This document shows, piece by piece, positions 23,995-36,876 of a stretch of 64,000 bases of DNA (positions within the stretch are counted from its first letter, which is position 1; each line of letters begins with the position of its first letter). This DNA comes from Hygrocybe punicea (lineage: Eukaryota; Basidiomycota; Agaricomycetes; Agaricales; Hygrophoraceae). A model generated the notes under the pieces. The model saw only the letters and a program-made list of their open reading frames with translations, was not told where the DNA came from and did not search any database. The stretch is taken from positions 806,001 to 870,000 of the forward strand of contig OY744468.1 of assembly GCA_963556145.1 (NCBI GenBank), given 5' to 3'. Position numbers and translations under genes: made by a program.

Positions 23995-25791
23995 CTATGG
24001 AAAGCAACAGTGATCAGCCCTTTTTTGTAACGCAATATTCAATGTCAGACGCGGCATGGCGTTAGGACCCAGGACACTCCACCAATGATAAGTGTTCCGC
24101 ATACAAGTAATATAGTAGTGTCTTCGTAGCGTTTAACAAGTGTCCTCATAGCATCAAGTGTCTTCATGTACAAGTATCTTCATAGCAATAAATTCTGATA
24201 TAAGACTGAGGCTTGATCAGATTACCACCAGACTATTGAGTAAAAGATATGTGGAATTGCTATTAGACAATCATGAATCTATACTTCGAGAGTCCTGGAA
24301 CTTAGTAGGAGGCCTCAAAACCCTTCGCCGGCCACACCAGCTTCAGTTTGTTGGAGGTGTCACATATGGGCTTGCACCTCAAGACGTTGCGGGTATTCGG
24401 GTGACTTTGTCGACGCCCATTCGGTTGGTGAGACGAACGACGTCGCCGAAGTCTAGTGACGTCGGGTCTGTTGTGTACAGAATCTATCAGATATTACTTA
24501 GATAAAGGAGAAACACTCACCTAGCAATAGCCGTAGTTCGCGCACTTTATTTGCACGTTTTGGGTCGCGGTCGCGCTTTAAACACTCACACTCCCAAACA
24601 ACAATCTAATGTCCCACCACTCTACCTCATCCACACTGGTGCTCGAGGCACAAAGCGACTCGCCGCTGCCGCTATCCACCCCAAACAATCCCACCCAAGC
24701 CATGGCCAACGCCAACGGCAATAACGAATCCGGCCTGTTATCTCCCCTCGCGCTCACCCTGCTATCGTTCGACTCGCCGGGGCCTCTATCTCCCCTCGCG
24801 CTCACCCTGCTATCGTTCGACTCGCCGGGGCCTCTATCTGCCCAGGCCCAACTTGCAGGCGTTGGCTCAAACGAAGACGGCCAACTTTCTCCACTCACAC
24901 TCAACCTTCGATCGTTCAACTCGTTGACGCTCCCACCCACCTCAGCGCTATGTCTGAGCATCGAAAACGACGGTCAATTATCCCCACTCGCCCTGGCCCT
25001 CCTATCGTTCGACTCTCCGGCACTTCTATCGGCCCCAGCCCAACTTTCGGGCATGGGGAATGAGAACGACGGATTGTCGCCCCTCCCTCTCTCCCTCCGA
25101 TCGTTTGACATCCAACGCAGCAGTGAAGGGTCTCCCGAAGCGTCGTTAGTTCCTGTGCAGGCCGAAGTTCGCAACGGCGGTGGAGAATCATTGTAAGCAA
25201 ATGGATAATGTGAATATGGCGCGTATCCGTGAGTTTCCCCCCCCCTTGCTTGCCCCTCCGTTTCTTGCATTGAAATTATCAGGGCTAACAGTTTTGCAGG
25301 TGATGTTGATCTGGGTGATGAAATTGCCATGATGGGAGTGGTTGTTAGAGGAGAATAATGAAAATTTTTGGATACTCCCGTTTGTGAAATGTTGAATTAG
25401 ATAAATGCTCTTGAAGATTCTGCTCTTGCGTAGATTCGCCCTGATGCTTTCACTTCATATGGCAAGCTCTGGTTTGGTCTTTGAGCAAAGCTGGTGATAG
25501 CGTCCGGCAGTGGGATAGCAAGTCGGTGATCTTTGCTTTATCGTGGAATCTTGACAACAATTGCAGGCACGTGTTGTGAAACACGCCGTCTTTTCTTCTC
25601 ACCCATGACCAAGGTGAACCAGAAAAACCAATACAAGCCATGCCGTCAGTCGTTTTTCATTCCATCTCTTTCTTTCTGGCTGACACACTCCAAGCTCCCG
25701 AGGACGAGCTACGCGAGCTCCTGTTGTTCTACTACAATCTCGGTCTAAACGACAAGAAGGTTGCGTCGTCATGTCTTTATCATTTCGATAC
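23995..25791 (+). repeat. Left long terminal inverted repeat
   Basis: Pairs with 36877-38673. It contains an open frame at 24609-25196, a 115-codon frame at 24158-24505 of unknown meaning, and the first ~50 codons of the transposase. Identity ends at 25791, inside codons for FDTE. The two arms differ by at least one base (a Leu versus a Pro codon in the 24609 frame), so they are real, separate sequences. Confidence 0.9.
24609..25196 (+). CDS. Repeat-containing Ser/Leu/Pro-rich protein encoded in left TIR
   Basis: 195-codon open frame starting MSHHSTSSTLVLEAQSDS. It contains imperfect repeats of the form LSPLALTLLSFDSPGP, two of them in perfect tandem (about 24742-24837), with variants LSPLTLNLRSF, LSPLALALLSFDSPA and LSPLPLSLRSFD. 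It is GC-rich. A possible donor lies after the stop region (GTGAGT near 25229) with an acceptor near 25299, so it could be the first exon of a longer gene. No known family. Because it lies in the TIR, it is present at both ends in divergent orientation. Confidence 0.45.
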   Translation: MSHHSTSSTLVLEAQSDSPLPLSTPNNPTQAMANANGNNESGLLSPLALTLLSFDSPGPLSPLALTLLSFDSPGPLSAQAQLAGVGSNEDGQLSPLTLNLRSFNSLTLPPTSALCLSIENDGQLSPLALALLSFDSPALLSAPAQLSGMGNENDGLSPLPLSLRSFDIQRSSEGSPEASLVPVQAEVRNGGGESL

Positions 25792-27372
25792 GGAGCAATA
25801 TGGGCTCAGGTTGAGTACCTCCTATTACGCTTTCTTCGTAATACAGATTACAACCTCAACAATCAACAGTGCATCAACGGTCAAGCGTCTCAGGCGGAAG
25901 TGGGATTTAAAGAGCACCCGTCAACAGAACCATACATTTGATTCAATCTCAGGAGCAATAGAGGAGATACGCAGGCGGTTCCCGAAGCGTGGTAGCGAAA
26001 ACATCCGCAAGAACCTCCGACAAGAGTATGGCATGCGTGTTTCACGGTAATGTACCAGTTTTAAACATCCTGCTATATATTGATTTTTTATGCCACAGGG
26101 CATTGATATCAAATTTTCTCATTTCAACTGAACGACATGCTGTTGAAGGACGCCGCCATAACCGCTTCAAGCGAAAACGCTTCTGGTGTGCCGGAGTGAA
26201 TGATATCTGGTGTCAAGACCAACACGATAAATGGTTACGTTTTGGACTTTATTTCCATAACAGTGTTGACCCATTCATGTCGTACAACAACTGGTTGAAA
26301 GTCTGGTGGACCAACAAAAATCCGAAGCTGATCACCAGCTTCTACATCGAAGCTGCTCGGAAAACAGGGGGTAACGTGTCCATGATTCCTTGTTTGCAAA
26401 ACTTCATCTCCTGATGTTATCAAGGAGTTCCGCTAGTAACTCAAAGCGATCCTGGTTCAGAAAACTTTGGTGTCGCCAATTCACAAACTCTGATACGCCA
26501 CCGGCTTGATCCCACTCTCAGCGACACCCTACAACACCGATGGATGAGGGAAAAGCATAATGTTAAGTCCGAGGCAAATTGGTCCGTCTTTCGTCGGGAT
26601 TTTACGCCCGGCTTCGAGAATATCCTTGATCATGGTGTGAATAGTGGGTGGTATGACGCTAGTGATCCACTCGAAAAGTGAGTGTGTCCTATTTTGAGGT
26701 TTCTTAGCATTAACATTTTGGTCAGTTTCGTCTTTAGGTGGCTCGCGATACCATGGATTCAAGCTGAACTCGACAGATGGGTTATACAGCGGAACCAAAC
26801 AGCGCCACGCCGAGACAAGAAAAAGATCCTTCCTCATGGAATACCAGAGCTCATTCGCCTGCATCCCGAACAATATGGTGCATTGGACTTCAAGGTATGA
26901 ATGTAGTCGTATAGCGTTCAATGCCGTCTCATACCCATTCTAGGTGGTTGTTCCGGCATCATTGCTAGATGAAGCCGAAAGGCTCTACGCTCCTCCTGAA
27001 GACCCGGTCTTCCAACTCGTGCCTCCACCATTCGAGGAGCGTGTGCACGGCCTCTATGCCGGCATTGGGAGGCCACCCGTCTCATCTAGTTCATTCTGGG
27101 TCGTCTATCTCCAACTATTGCAGGCTTTTCGTGCACTGGGCAATGCCGAACTTACACCCATATTAGAATCTCATCAGGAGACGCAAAGGATAGCAAATGA
27201 TGGTGTCCCCCTTCTTTCCGGACTTCGGGAATTACGAAATGGCGACAATGTAGTTGGCCCCTACGGAGAACCGGGATTCCCTAATCATACACGAGCGGAA
27301 TCTGGTGTTTCCGAATCTGTTCTGGAATATGCTGACTTTACAGATCAGGAAAGTAGTTCTGACGAAGAGTAA
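25640..27372 (+). CDS. Integrase-type (rve-like) DDE transposase
   Basis: Likely cut-and-paste enzyme of the TIR element. Six exons, introns at 25810-25869, 26047-26098, 26371-26424, 26678-26737 and 26895-26943, give one uninterrupted frame of 485 residues. The N-terminal helical part includes DELRELLLFYYNLGLNDKKV, FDTEQYGLSASTVKRLRRKW and RRRFPKRGSENIRK (HTH-like). The catalytic core includes HNRFKRKRFWCAGVNDIW then QDQHDKWLRFGLYFHN (first Asp), NWLKVWWTNKNPKL, and VPLVTQSDPGSENFGVANSQ (second Asp), with a candidate Glu in KHNVKSEANWS. The C-terminal part has PWIQAELDRW and KKILPHGIPELIRLHP. The family is frequent in Agaricomycetes and annotated as integrase core domain proteins. The start is uncertain: an upstream ATG at 25603 with an extra intron is also possible. 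No stops or frameshifts seen. Confidence 0.8.
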
Positions 27373-27506
27373 CTATCATTATTGTCCATGTATTGTCCAA
27401 GAAATTTTCTATAACTATGGGTATCGGTTGGATGAAAAAAATTGTAAGTAAAGAGAAGAGATCGAAAAAATAATCTATGCAGAACCGGAGAACATTATGG
27501 CGTTGA

Positions 27507-29970
27507 TCAGACCCTCTTTTTCTTCGACTTCCTTCCAGCTGGCCCTCCACCCTCAGTTATCTCCCCTTCCTCGGCTAAGAACAGGCTGCCGCACTCCTGG
27601 CCTAAAACCTCCAACGCTTGCTCTTGCTGTAGCCTTTCCAACATCAATCCAGGTTTCAAGTGAGCCTTCAGTGCTGGCTTGATAGGAGATAGATCATAGA
27701 ATTCACAGAACTTGTTGCAAATATGATCATCTCCGAAGTAGGTGAAGGAGGCCGCCAAATTCCCATCAGCGAACACACGCTCAGGTCCGAGGTCACTTTT
27801 GATACAAAGTAGGCATCAGAATACATAAAGAACAAGTAAAACTTACGGCGAAGTGATTATTTGTGGATCAGAGAGTAAAGTGAGACCTCCTGTGAGAAGT
27901 TGAATGTCAGCATGATTCTTGGCGACAAAACAATATTGTATACCTTGTTGATCAGAAACAAAGACATGATGCTGAGTCTCGAGCATTTGGACGTGCTGAG
28001 CAAATGACAAGAATAGACCAACGTATTCCCTCTTTGAGTCCAGCTGCGGAAGAGGAGCTGCCGAAGTGTTGTTGATATACTTGAGGAAATCTCCGTCTGA
28101 TCCATCAACGACTTCCTCCAATAAATAAGCATCTCGTTTATTGTTACTAGCCACCGCCAATGCTACGTTGACATAACGCATCTTCGGTACAGGAAAGGGT
28201 GGCTTTCCTCGAGTCCAGTTTTCCTTTTCCATAAACTCGTATACGAGGCGCATCAGAGCTGAAGCCCAGCGTGAACAGTTGATTTCGGTGGTCAGTAATT
28301 CAGCTTGTTTAGGACCTTCAAATATAATTCGAGAATCCGACGTTCGGCTGTTACAAAATGCCTGCTTGACACAAACGGCAAGAGATTCCGAGCCTGGAAA
28401 GACCGGCTTGTTGGTATGACCAAAGTACGCCACTTTGCAAGCGCCAGAAATGGGGTCGTTGGTATTGAACGTGAGGATGATGGGGAAACCTTTGTCCACG
28501 AGGAGAACAGGGGCCTTCGGCTTTGCAATAAGGTGATCAATGGAAGGGAACTCCGTTGGGTAAACCATGCATTCCGTGATTTTGAGGTCAACTTCGAAAC
28601 AGATGAGTTGTCAGGGCCATTAGTGCATGTTGATCCACTTACATATCCCTTGCATAGCTTTCCGACCTGGTGCTTTTTGTGCTTGCAACGCATGCCTCAG
28701 TCGAGAAGTACTGGTGGTACCTGTGCTGGTGACTGATTGTAATGCCAGTGAACGGGTTCGAGGGACATCGGAAGAGTTGTCATCGGCTGATAATTCGGCA
28801 TGCTGTCGTTTGGGCCTGGGTGGAGCTGCAATTTCTTTCACTTCTGCGACAAGCTGAATGACAGTCAATCAACCAGACATTCTTCGGTGCGTTTGCATAC
28901 CTGTAATGGCACAGAGTCGTCTCGGATACTGTTGGTATGTGCAATTTCATATAGTTCATGTGATATTGCTAGTATCAACTCGAGAACCTTTCCACCAGCT
29001 TCAAAACGTCTTTTACCTCGAACCATTTTGAAATATCGTTGCGAAACAGCATCGACATCGAGATTCCCTAACCCCTTTGGTAAGAGCTCTTCCCATTGTG
29101 CGGATCGGAGTTCGACGTCATCAGGATTGAGCCCCATGCCTTTTGTCCACTTAATGTACTTGTGTGCTACAGCCGTCACTCCAGTCAACTTGAGATCATT
29201 CACGCCGCTATGAACAGGTATGGATCCAACGGTCTCGCAAATATCCTGTGAACGCCACGTTGAATTGGCTCTTGTGGAAATGTCATGGCTTCACTCACCG
29301 CGACCCATACGGCTGTTTTTCGACCTGGAAGCAGCACCTTCACCCAAAACTTGATAACGATGACCTCAGCGACAGGCCCAACTGCAAATGCCTGGGCACT
29401 GAACCGATTCTTTAACTCCACGTAACGCTGATGGGCTTCTTGATAGCCGTTGACAGTGGGTAGGTTCCGGAATTCCGCAGGGAATGTTAGTTGCGGGGCC
29501 TGATTATAGAGGGCTGGTGTTATGATCACCGGCCCCGGGGCTGGAGGGGGAGGCAACGGTCGGAAACCATCATGTCGAGCTAGATATCCAAGTGCCTGCA
29601 CCGGATCTGTCCGCTCTGTAACATTCGGCATGTGAGTCAGCATATCCATAGGGTAATATTCTCATACTCACCACCGCGCTGTGCAACAGCAACTTGTCTC
29701 TGGATAGATTTAACACTTTCCGCAGCTGTGTCTCATATGGGTTAGCAAAACGGAGGTAAAATGATGAAAGTGGTTACCATCAACACGGCGAGTGGTTTTT
29801 TTGTTGAGGTAGTACTGATGGCAGTCAGAGCACACTTTTCGCCCAGCCCGAGAGCGATCTTGGTTCAACAGATAAAATATCCCCGCAGGCGGCTTGATCT
29901 GCTTCTTGCATGGACCACCGCAGATGACAATTTCATTTTCAGATGTGAATTCGGCGGCGTACTGCGGCAT
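27507..29970 (-). CDS. Alpha-kinase (atypical protein kinase) carried by the TIR transposon
   Basis: About seven exons and about 700 residues, apparently intact. Start at 29970 (MPQYAAEFTSENEIVICGG). The N-terminus has a zinc-binding-like CGGPCKK...CSDCHQYYLNK. A linker follows with PVQALGYLARHDGFRPLPPP. The C-terminal half is an alpha-kinase domain: KQAELLTTEINCSRWASALM, YLLEEVVDGSDGDFLKYINN, HHVFVSDQQGIQYCF, GGLTLLSDPQIITSP, and after a last intron FADGNLAASFTYFGDDHICN then KFCEFYDL (the glycine-rich and H..CN..C zinc motifs typical of MHCK/eEF2-kinase-like enzymes). It ends in a basic tail KSKKKRV. Alpha-kinases are strongly expanded in many mushroom genomes. Here the gene is convergent with the transposase and shares no promoter with it. 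Substrate unknown. Confidence 0.8.
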
Positions 29971-30429
29971 GGATTGAAATATAAAAAGGAATGTTGGGGA
30001 GCAAAGGAGTGTTGTGTTGGGAGTGACGAGTATTCCGAAGGCAGGGACACTAATGTGACTGAATAAAATTTTATTGGCCGTAAATTGTGTGAAACGACGG
30101 AAGTGTAACCTCAGTCCGAATTGGGATTTCCATGCCGATTGGTGTTCGACTGCTGAACTCTGTGTATTGTTATCGTACTTTAAAGGAAGCAAAGTTTACA
30201 TATATATCATGATCTCGAGACTGACCAGCCCCAAAACGTCCGCACAGGATCAATCAGCTTGCCTAGCCAATATGTTGCGAAAGTGTAATACATTTACTTG
30301 CCGACACGTTGAATACATTTTGAATTGAGTAGCATTTGAAGGTATGGTACACAATACATATGATAAACGGCATTCCACTACTTATTCTTGCTAAAGGGAA
30401 GTCATTTTCGGTGGAAGCTGATCCGGCGC

Positions 30430-30984
30430 TCAGTGCTCTGGAACTTGGTAGCTCTTGATAGCTTTCTCATCTGTGACGCCGATGAACTGCTGTTGTAGGC
30501 GGTACGATGCATCAAAATAGAAGAGGTCGCTGTTGGGGTCGACACGGTGGAATGTTGCAACGTCCTGGCAATTGGGGAGCGTCACCGAGGCCCCGATAAG
30601 CTGTATGTGTGTTCGTGTGCATACCTTGCCAACCACGGTTGGGGCACACAACAAGATTGGCTTGTCTGTACCATAAGCAATAGGATACAACTTGCTTTGA
30701 ATACGATTCAAACTAGGCCCAGTAAAGGCCTGCCGAGCCCACTCTGGAAGCGCCGTGATGGGGACGTGTTCGCCCTCGATGACCGGTTTCCACTTCGGGA
30801 CCGGAAAGTGGATCTCCTCATGGTCCTGGCGTGTTCGCTTGAGCGAACCGTCAGGAAGTTTGCACTTTTTGTTCGACATGAGGTGGCCACCCTGGCTAAC
30901 CGCTGTGCCCGCAAGGTCGACTGTCGTTCTCGGTTGGACAATGGAGCCAGGTGAAGGGTGATCTTGGGGGTTCATGGTGTGCAA
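30430..30984 (-). pseudogene. BRR2 (U5 snRNP helicase) gene fragment captured in transposon
   Basis: Minus-strand frame with KCKLPDGSLKRTRQDHEEIH, PITALPEWARQAFTGPSLNR, NRIQSKLYPIAYGTDKPILL, then CAPTVVGK, and downstream ASVTLPNCQDVATFHRVDPN, DLFYFDASYR and QQFIGVTDEKAIKSYQ. These are recognisable stretches of the first helicase cassette of the splicing factor Brr2/SNRNP200. The sequence between motif I (a degenerate APTVVGK where APTGAGKT is expected) and the motif III region (SATLPN) is missing, including the DEAH-type box. A 24-base GT..AG stretch at the junction is too short for an ordinary intron. A non-functional helicase relic. Confidence 0.8.
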
Positions 30985-31304
30985 ACGTGTCAGAACATGG
31001 CAATCCCCAGCAAGTTCCCTAAGGATCCAGACAACAGCCTTTGGCCTTTGGCCACCTTGACGTTGATAAGCTCGTCACTGGGTGACGGACGTACCTGTCA
31101 ATACATGGGTACCCCTCGGTATCGAAATGATAAAGACATGACGACGCAACCTTCTTGTCGTTTAGACCGAGATTGTAGTAGAACAACAGGAGCTCGCGTA
31201 GCTCGTCCTCGGGAGCTTGGAGTGTGTCAGCCAGAAAGAAAGAGATGGAATGAAAAACGACTGACGGCATGGCTTGTATTGGTTTTTCTGGTTCACCTTG
31301 GTCA

Positions 31305-31404
31305 NNNNNNNNNNNNNNNNNNNNNNNNNNNNNNNNNNNNNNNNNNNNNNNNNNNNNNNNNNNNNNNNNNNNNNNNNNNNNNNNNNNNNNNNNNNNNNNN
31401 NNNN
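31305..31404. other. Assembly gap (100 N)
   Basis: Exactly 100 N. The left side breaks within the inner end of the right-type TIR (31119-31304), and the right side starts within the inner end of the left-type TIR (31405-31549). This is typical of two contigs ending in an inverted repeat and scaffolded with a default gap. Confidence 0.95.
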
Positions 31405-33130
31405 CAGTCGTTTTTCATTCCATCTCTTTCTTTCTGGCTGACACACTCCAAGCTCCCGAGGACGAGCTACGCGAGCTCCTGTTGTTCTACTACAATCTCG
31501 GTCTAAACGACAAGAAGGTTGCGTCGTCATGTCTTTATCATTTCGATACGGAGCAATATGGGCTCAGGTTGAGTACCTCCTATTACGCTTTCTTCGTAAT
31601 ACAGATTACAACCTCAACAATCAACAGTGCATCAACGGTCAAGCGTCTCAGGCGGAAGTGGGATTTAAAGAGCACCCGTCAACAGAACCATACATTTGAT
31701 TCAATCTCAGGAGCAATAGAGGAGATACGCAGGCGGTTCCCGAAGCGTGGTAGCGAAAACATCCGCAAGAACCTCCGACAAGAGTATGGCATGCGTGTTT
31801 CACGGTAATGTACCAGTTTTAAACATCCTGCTATATATTGATTTTTTATGCCACAGGGCATTGATATCAAATTTTCTCATTTCAACTGAACGACATGCTG
31901 TTGAAGGACGCCGCCATAACCGCTTCAAGCGAAAACGCTTCTGGTGTGCCGGAGTGAATGATATCTGGTGTCAAGACCAACACGATAAATGGTTACGTTT
32001 TGGACTTTATTTCCATAACAGTGTTGACCCATTCATGTCGTACAACAACTGGTTGAAAGTCTGGTGGACCAACAAAAATCCGAAGCTGATCACCAGCTTC
32101 TACATCGAAGCTGCTCGGAAAACAGGGGGTAACGTGTCCATGATTCCTTGTTTGCAAAACTTCATCTCCTGATGTTATCAAGGAGTTCCGCTAGTAACTC
32201 AAAGCGATCCTGGTTCAGAAAACTTTGGTGTCGCCAATTCACAAACTCTGATACGCCACCGGCTTGATCCCACTCTCAGCGACACCCTACAACACCGATG
32301 GATGAGGGAAAAGCATAATGTTAAGTCCGAGGCAAATTGGTCCGTCTTTCGTCGGGATTTTACGCCCGGCTTCGAGAATATCCTTGATCATGGTGTGAAT
32401 AGTGGGTGGTATGACGCTAGTGATCCACTCGAAAAGTGAGTGTGTCCTATTTTGAGGTTTCTTAGCATTAACATTTTGGTCAGTTTCGTCTTTAGGTGGC
32501 TCGCGATACCATGGATTCAAGCTGAACTCGACAGATGGGTTATACAGCGGAACCAAACAGCGCCACGCCGAGACAAGAAAAAGATCCTTCCTCATGGAAT
32601 ACCAGAGCTCATTCGCCTGCATCCCGAACAATATGGTGCATTGGACTTCAAGGTATGAATGTAGTCGTATAGCGTTCAATGCCGTCTCATACCCATTCTA
32701 GGTGGTTGTTCCGGCATCATTGCTAGATGAAGCCGAAAGGCTCTACGCTCCTCCTGAAGACCCGGTCTTCCAACTCGTGCCTCCACCATTCGAGGAGCGT
32801 GTGCACGGCCTCTATGCCGGCATTGGGAGGCCACCCGTCTCATCTAGTTCATTCTGGGTCGTCTATCTCCAACTATTGCAGGCTTTTCGTGCACTGGGCA
32901 ATGCCGAACTTACACCCATATTAGAATCTCATCAGGAGACGCAAAGGATAGCAAATGATGGTGTCCCCCTTCTTTCCGGACTTCGGGAATTACGAAATGG
33001 CGACAATGTAGTTGGCCCCTACGGAGAACCGGGATTCCCTAATCATACACGAGCGGAATCTGGTGTTTCCGAATCTGTTCTGGAATATGCTGACTTTACA
33101 GATCAGGAAAGTAGTTCTGACGAAGAGTAA
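31405..33130 (+). CDS. Integrase-type transposase, duplicate copy (start lost in gap)
   Basis: Same sequence as the gene at 25640-27372. The first codons fall in the N run. Probably the same physical gene represented twice. Confidence 0.6.
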
Positions 33131-33264
33131 CTATCATTATTGTCCATGTATTGTCCAAGAAATTTTCTATAACTATGGGTATCGGTTGGATGAAAAAAAT
33201 TGTAAGTAAAGAGAAGAGATCGAAAAAATAATCTATGCAGAACCGGAGAACATTATGGCGTTGA

Positions 33265-35728
33265 TCAGACCCTCTTTTTCTTCGACTTCCTTCCAGCTGG
33301 CCCTCCACCCTCAGTTATCTCCCCTTCCTCGGCTAAGAACAGGCTGCCGCACTCCTGGCCTAAAACCTCCAACGCTTGCTCTTGCTGTAGCCTTTCCAAC
33401 ATCAATCCAGGTTTCAAGTGAGCCTTCAGTGCTGGCTTGATAGGAGATAGATCATAGAATTCACAGAACTTGTTGCAAATATGATCATCTCCGAAGTAGG
33501 TGAAGGAGGCCGCCAAATTCCCATCAGCGAACACACGCTCAGGTCCGAGGTCACTTTTGATACAAAGTAGGCATCAGAATACATAAAGAACAAGTAAAAC
33601 TTACGGCGAAGTGATTATTTGTGGATCAGAGAGTAAAGTGAGACCTCCTGTGAGAAGTTGAATGTCAGCATGATTCTTGGCGACAAAACAATATTGTATA
33701 CCTTGTTGATCAGAAACAAAGACATGATGCTGAGTCTCGAGCATTTGGACGTGCTGAGCAAATGACAAGAATAGACCAACGTATTCCCTCTTTGAGTCCA
33801 GCTGCGGAAGAGGAGCTGCCGAAGTGTTGTTGATATACTTGAGGAAATCTCCGTCTGATCCATCAACGACTTCCTCCAATAAATAAGCATCTCGTTTATT
33901 GTTACTAGCCACCGCCAATGCTACGTTGACATAACGCATCTTCGGTACAGGAAAGGGTGGCTTTCCTCGAGTCCAGTTTTCCTTTTCCATAAACTCGTAT
34001 ACGAGGCGCATCAGAGCTGAAGCCCAGCGTGAACAGTTGATTTCGGTGGTCAGTAATTCAGCTTGTTTAGGACCTTCAAATATAATTCGAGAATCCGACG
34101 TTCGGCTGTTACAAAATGCCTGCTTGACACAAACGGCAAGAGATTCCGAGCCTGGAAAGACCGGCTTGTTGGTATGACCAAAGTACGCCACTTTGCAAGC
34201 GCCAGAAATGGGGTCGTTGGTATTGAACGTGAGGATGATGGGGAAACCTTTGTCCACGAGGAGAACAGGGGCCTTCGGCTTTGCAATAAGGTGATCAATG
34301 GAAGGGAACTCCGTTGGGTAAACCATGCATTCCGTGATTTTGAGGTCAACTTCGAAACAGATGAGTTGTCAGGGCCATTAGTGCATGTTGATCCACTTAC
34401 ATATCCCTTGCATAGCTTTCCGACCTGGTGCTTTTTGTGCTTGCAACGCATGCCTCAGTCGAGAAGTACTGGTGGTACCTGTGCTGGTGACTGATTGTAA
34501 TGCCAGTGAACGGGTTCGAGGGACATCGGAAGAGTTGTCATCGGCTGATAATTCGGCATGCTGTCGTTTGGGCCTGGGTGGAGCTGCAATTTCTTTCACT
34601 TCTGCGACAAGCTGAATGACAGTCAATCAACCAGACATTCTTCGGTGCGTTTGCATACCTGTAATGGCACAGAGTCGTCTCGGATACTGTTGGTATGTGC
34701 AATTTCATATAGTTCATGTGATATTGCTAGTATCAACTCGAGAACCTTTCCACCAGCTTCAAAACGTCTTTTACCTCGAACCATTTTGAAATATCGTTGC
34801 GAAACAGCATCGACATCGAGATTCCCTAACCCCTTTGGTAAGAGCTCTTCCCATTGTGCGGATCGGAGTTCGACGTCATCAGGATTGAGCCCCATGCCTT
34901 TTGTCCACTTAATGTACTTGTGTGCTACAGCCGTCACTCCAGTCAACTTGAGATCATTCACGCCGCTATGAACAGGTATGGATCCAACGGTCTCGCAAAT
35001 ATCCTGTGAACGCCACGTTGAATTGGCTCTTGTGGAAATGTCATGGCTTCACTCACCGCGACCCATACGGCTGTTTTTCGACCTGGAAGCAGCACCTTCA
35101 CCCAAAACTTGATAACGATGACCTCAGCGACAGGCCCAACTGCAAATGCCTGGGCACTGAACCGATTCTTTAACTCCACGTAACGCTGATGGGCTTCTTG
35201 ATAGCCGTTGACAGTGGGTAGGTTCCGGAATTCCGCAGGGAATGTTAGTTGCGGGGCCTGATTATAGAGGGCTGGTGTTATGATCACCGGCCCCGGGGCT
35301 GGAGGGGGAGGCAACGGTCGGAAACCATCATGTCGAGCTAGATATCCAAGTGCCTGCACCGGATCTGTCCGCTCTGTAACATTCGGCATGTGAGTCAGCA
35401 TATCCATAGGGTAATATTCTCATACTCACCACCGCGCTGTGCAACAGCAACTTGTCTCTGGATAGATTTAACACTTTCCGCAGCTGTGTCTCATATGGGT
35501 TAGCAAAACGGAGGTAAAATGATGAAAGTGGTTACCATCAACACGGCGAGTGGTTTTTTTGTTGAGGTAGTACTGATGGCAGTCAGAGCACACTTTTCGC
35601 CCAGCCCGAGAGCGATCTTGGTTCAACAGATAAAATATCCCCGCAGGCGGCTTGATCTGCTTCTTGCATGGACCACCGCAGATGACAATTTCATTTTCAG
35701 ATGTGAATTCGGCGGCGTACTGCGGCAT
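33265..35728 (-). CDS. Alpha-kinase, duplicate copy
   Basis: Same exons and translation as 27507-29970, displaced by 5,758. It should not be counted as an independent gene until the gap is resolved. Confidence 0.6.
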
Positions 35729-36187
35729 GGATTGAAATATAAAAAGGAATGTTGGGGAGCAAAGGAGTGTTGTGTTGGGAGTGACGAGTATTCCGAAGGC
35801 AGGGACACTAATGTGACTGAATAAAATTTTATTGGCCGTAAATTGTGTGAAACGACGGAAGTGTAACCTCAGTCCGAATTGGGATTTCCATGCCGATTGG
35901 TGTTCGACTGCTGAACTCTGTGTATTGTTATCGTACTTTAAAGGAAGCAAAGTTTACATATATATCATGATCTCGAGACTGACCAGCCCCAAAACGTCCG
36001 CACAGGATCAATCAGCTTGCCTAGCCAATATGTTGCGAAAGTGTAATACATTTACTTGCCGACACGTTGAATACATTTTGAATTGAGTAGCATTTGAAGG
36101 TATGGTACACAATACATATGATAAACGGCATTCCACTACTTATTCTTGCTAAAGGGAAGTCATTTTCGGTGGAAGCTGATCCGGCGC

Positions 36188-36742
36188 TCAGTGCTCTGGA
36201 ACTTGGTAGCTCTTGATAGCTTTCTCATCTGTGACGCCGATGAACTGCTGTTGTAGGCGGTACGATGCATCAAAATAGAAGAGGTCGCTGTTGGGGTCGA
36301 CACGGTGGAATGTTGCAACGTCCTGGCAATTGGGGAGCGTCACCGAGGCCCCGATAAGCTGTATGTGTGTTCGTGTGCATACCTTGCCAACCACGGTTGG
36401 GGCACACAACAAGATTGGCTTGTCTGTACCATAAGCAATAGGATACAACTTGCTTTGAATACGATTCAAACTAGGCCCAGTAAAGGCCTGCCGAGCCCAC
36501 TCTGGAAGCGCCGTGATGGGGACGTGTTCGCCCTCGATGACCGGTTTCCACTTCGGGACCGGAAAGTGGATCTCCTCATGGTCCTGGCGTGTTCGCTTGA
36601 GCGAACCGTCAGGAAGTTTGCACTTTTTGTTCGACATGAGGTGGCCACCCTGGCTAACCGCTGTGCCCGCAAGGTCGACTGTCGTTCTCGGTTGGACAAT
36701 GGAGCCAGGTGAAGGGTGATCTTGGGGGTTCATGGTGTGCAA
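36188..36742 (-). pseudogene. BRR2 fragment, duplicate copy
   Basis: Same sequence as 30430-30984, displaced by 5,758. Confidence 0.6.
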
Positions 36743-36876
36743 ACGTGTCAGAACATGGCAATCCCCAGCAAGTTCCCTAAGGATCCAGACAACAGCCTTT
36801 GGCCTTTGGCCACCTTGACGTTGATAAGCTCGTCACTGGGTGACGGACGTACCTGTCAATACATGGGTACCCCTCG

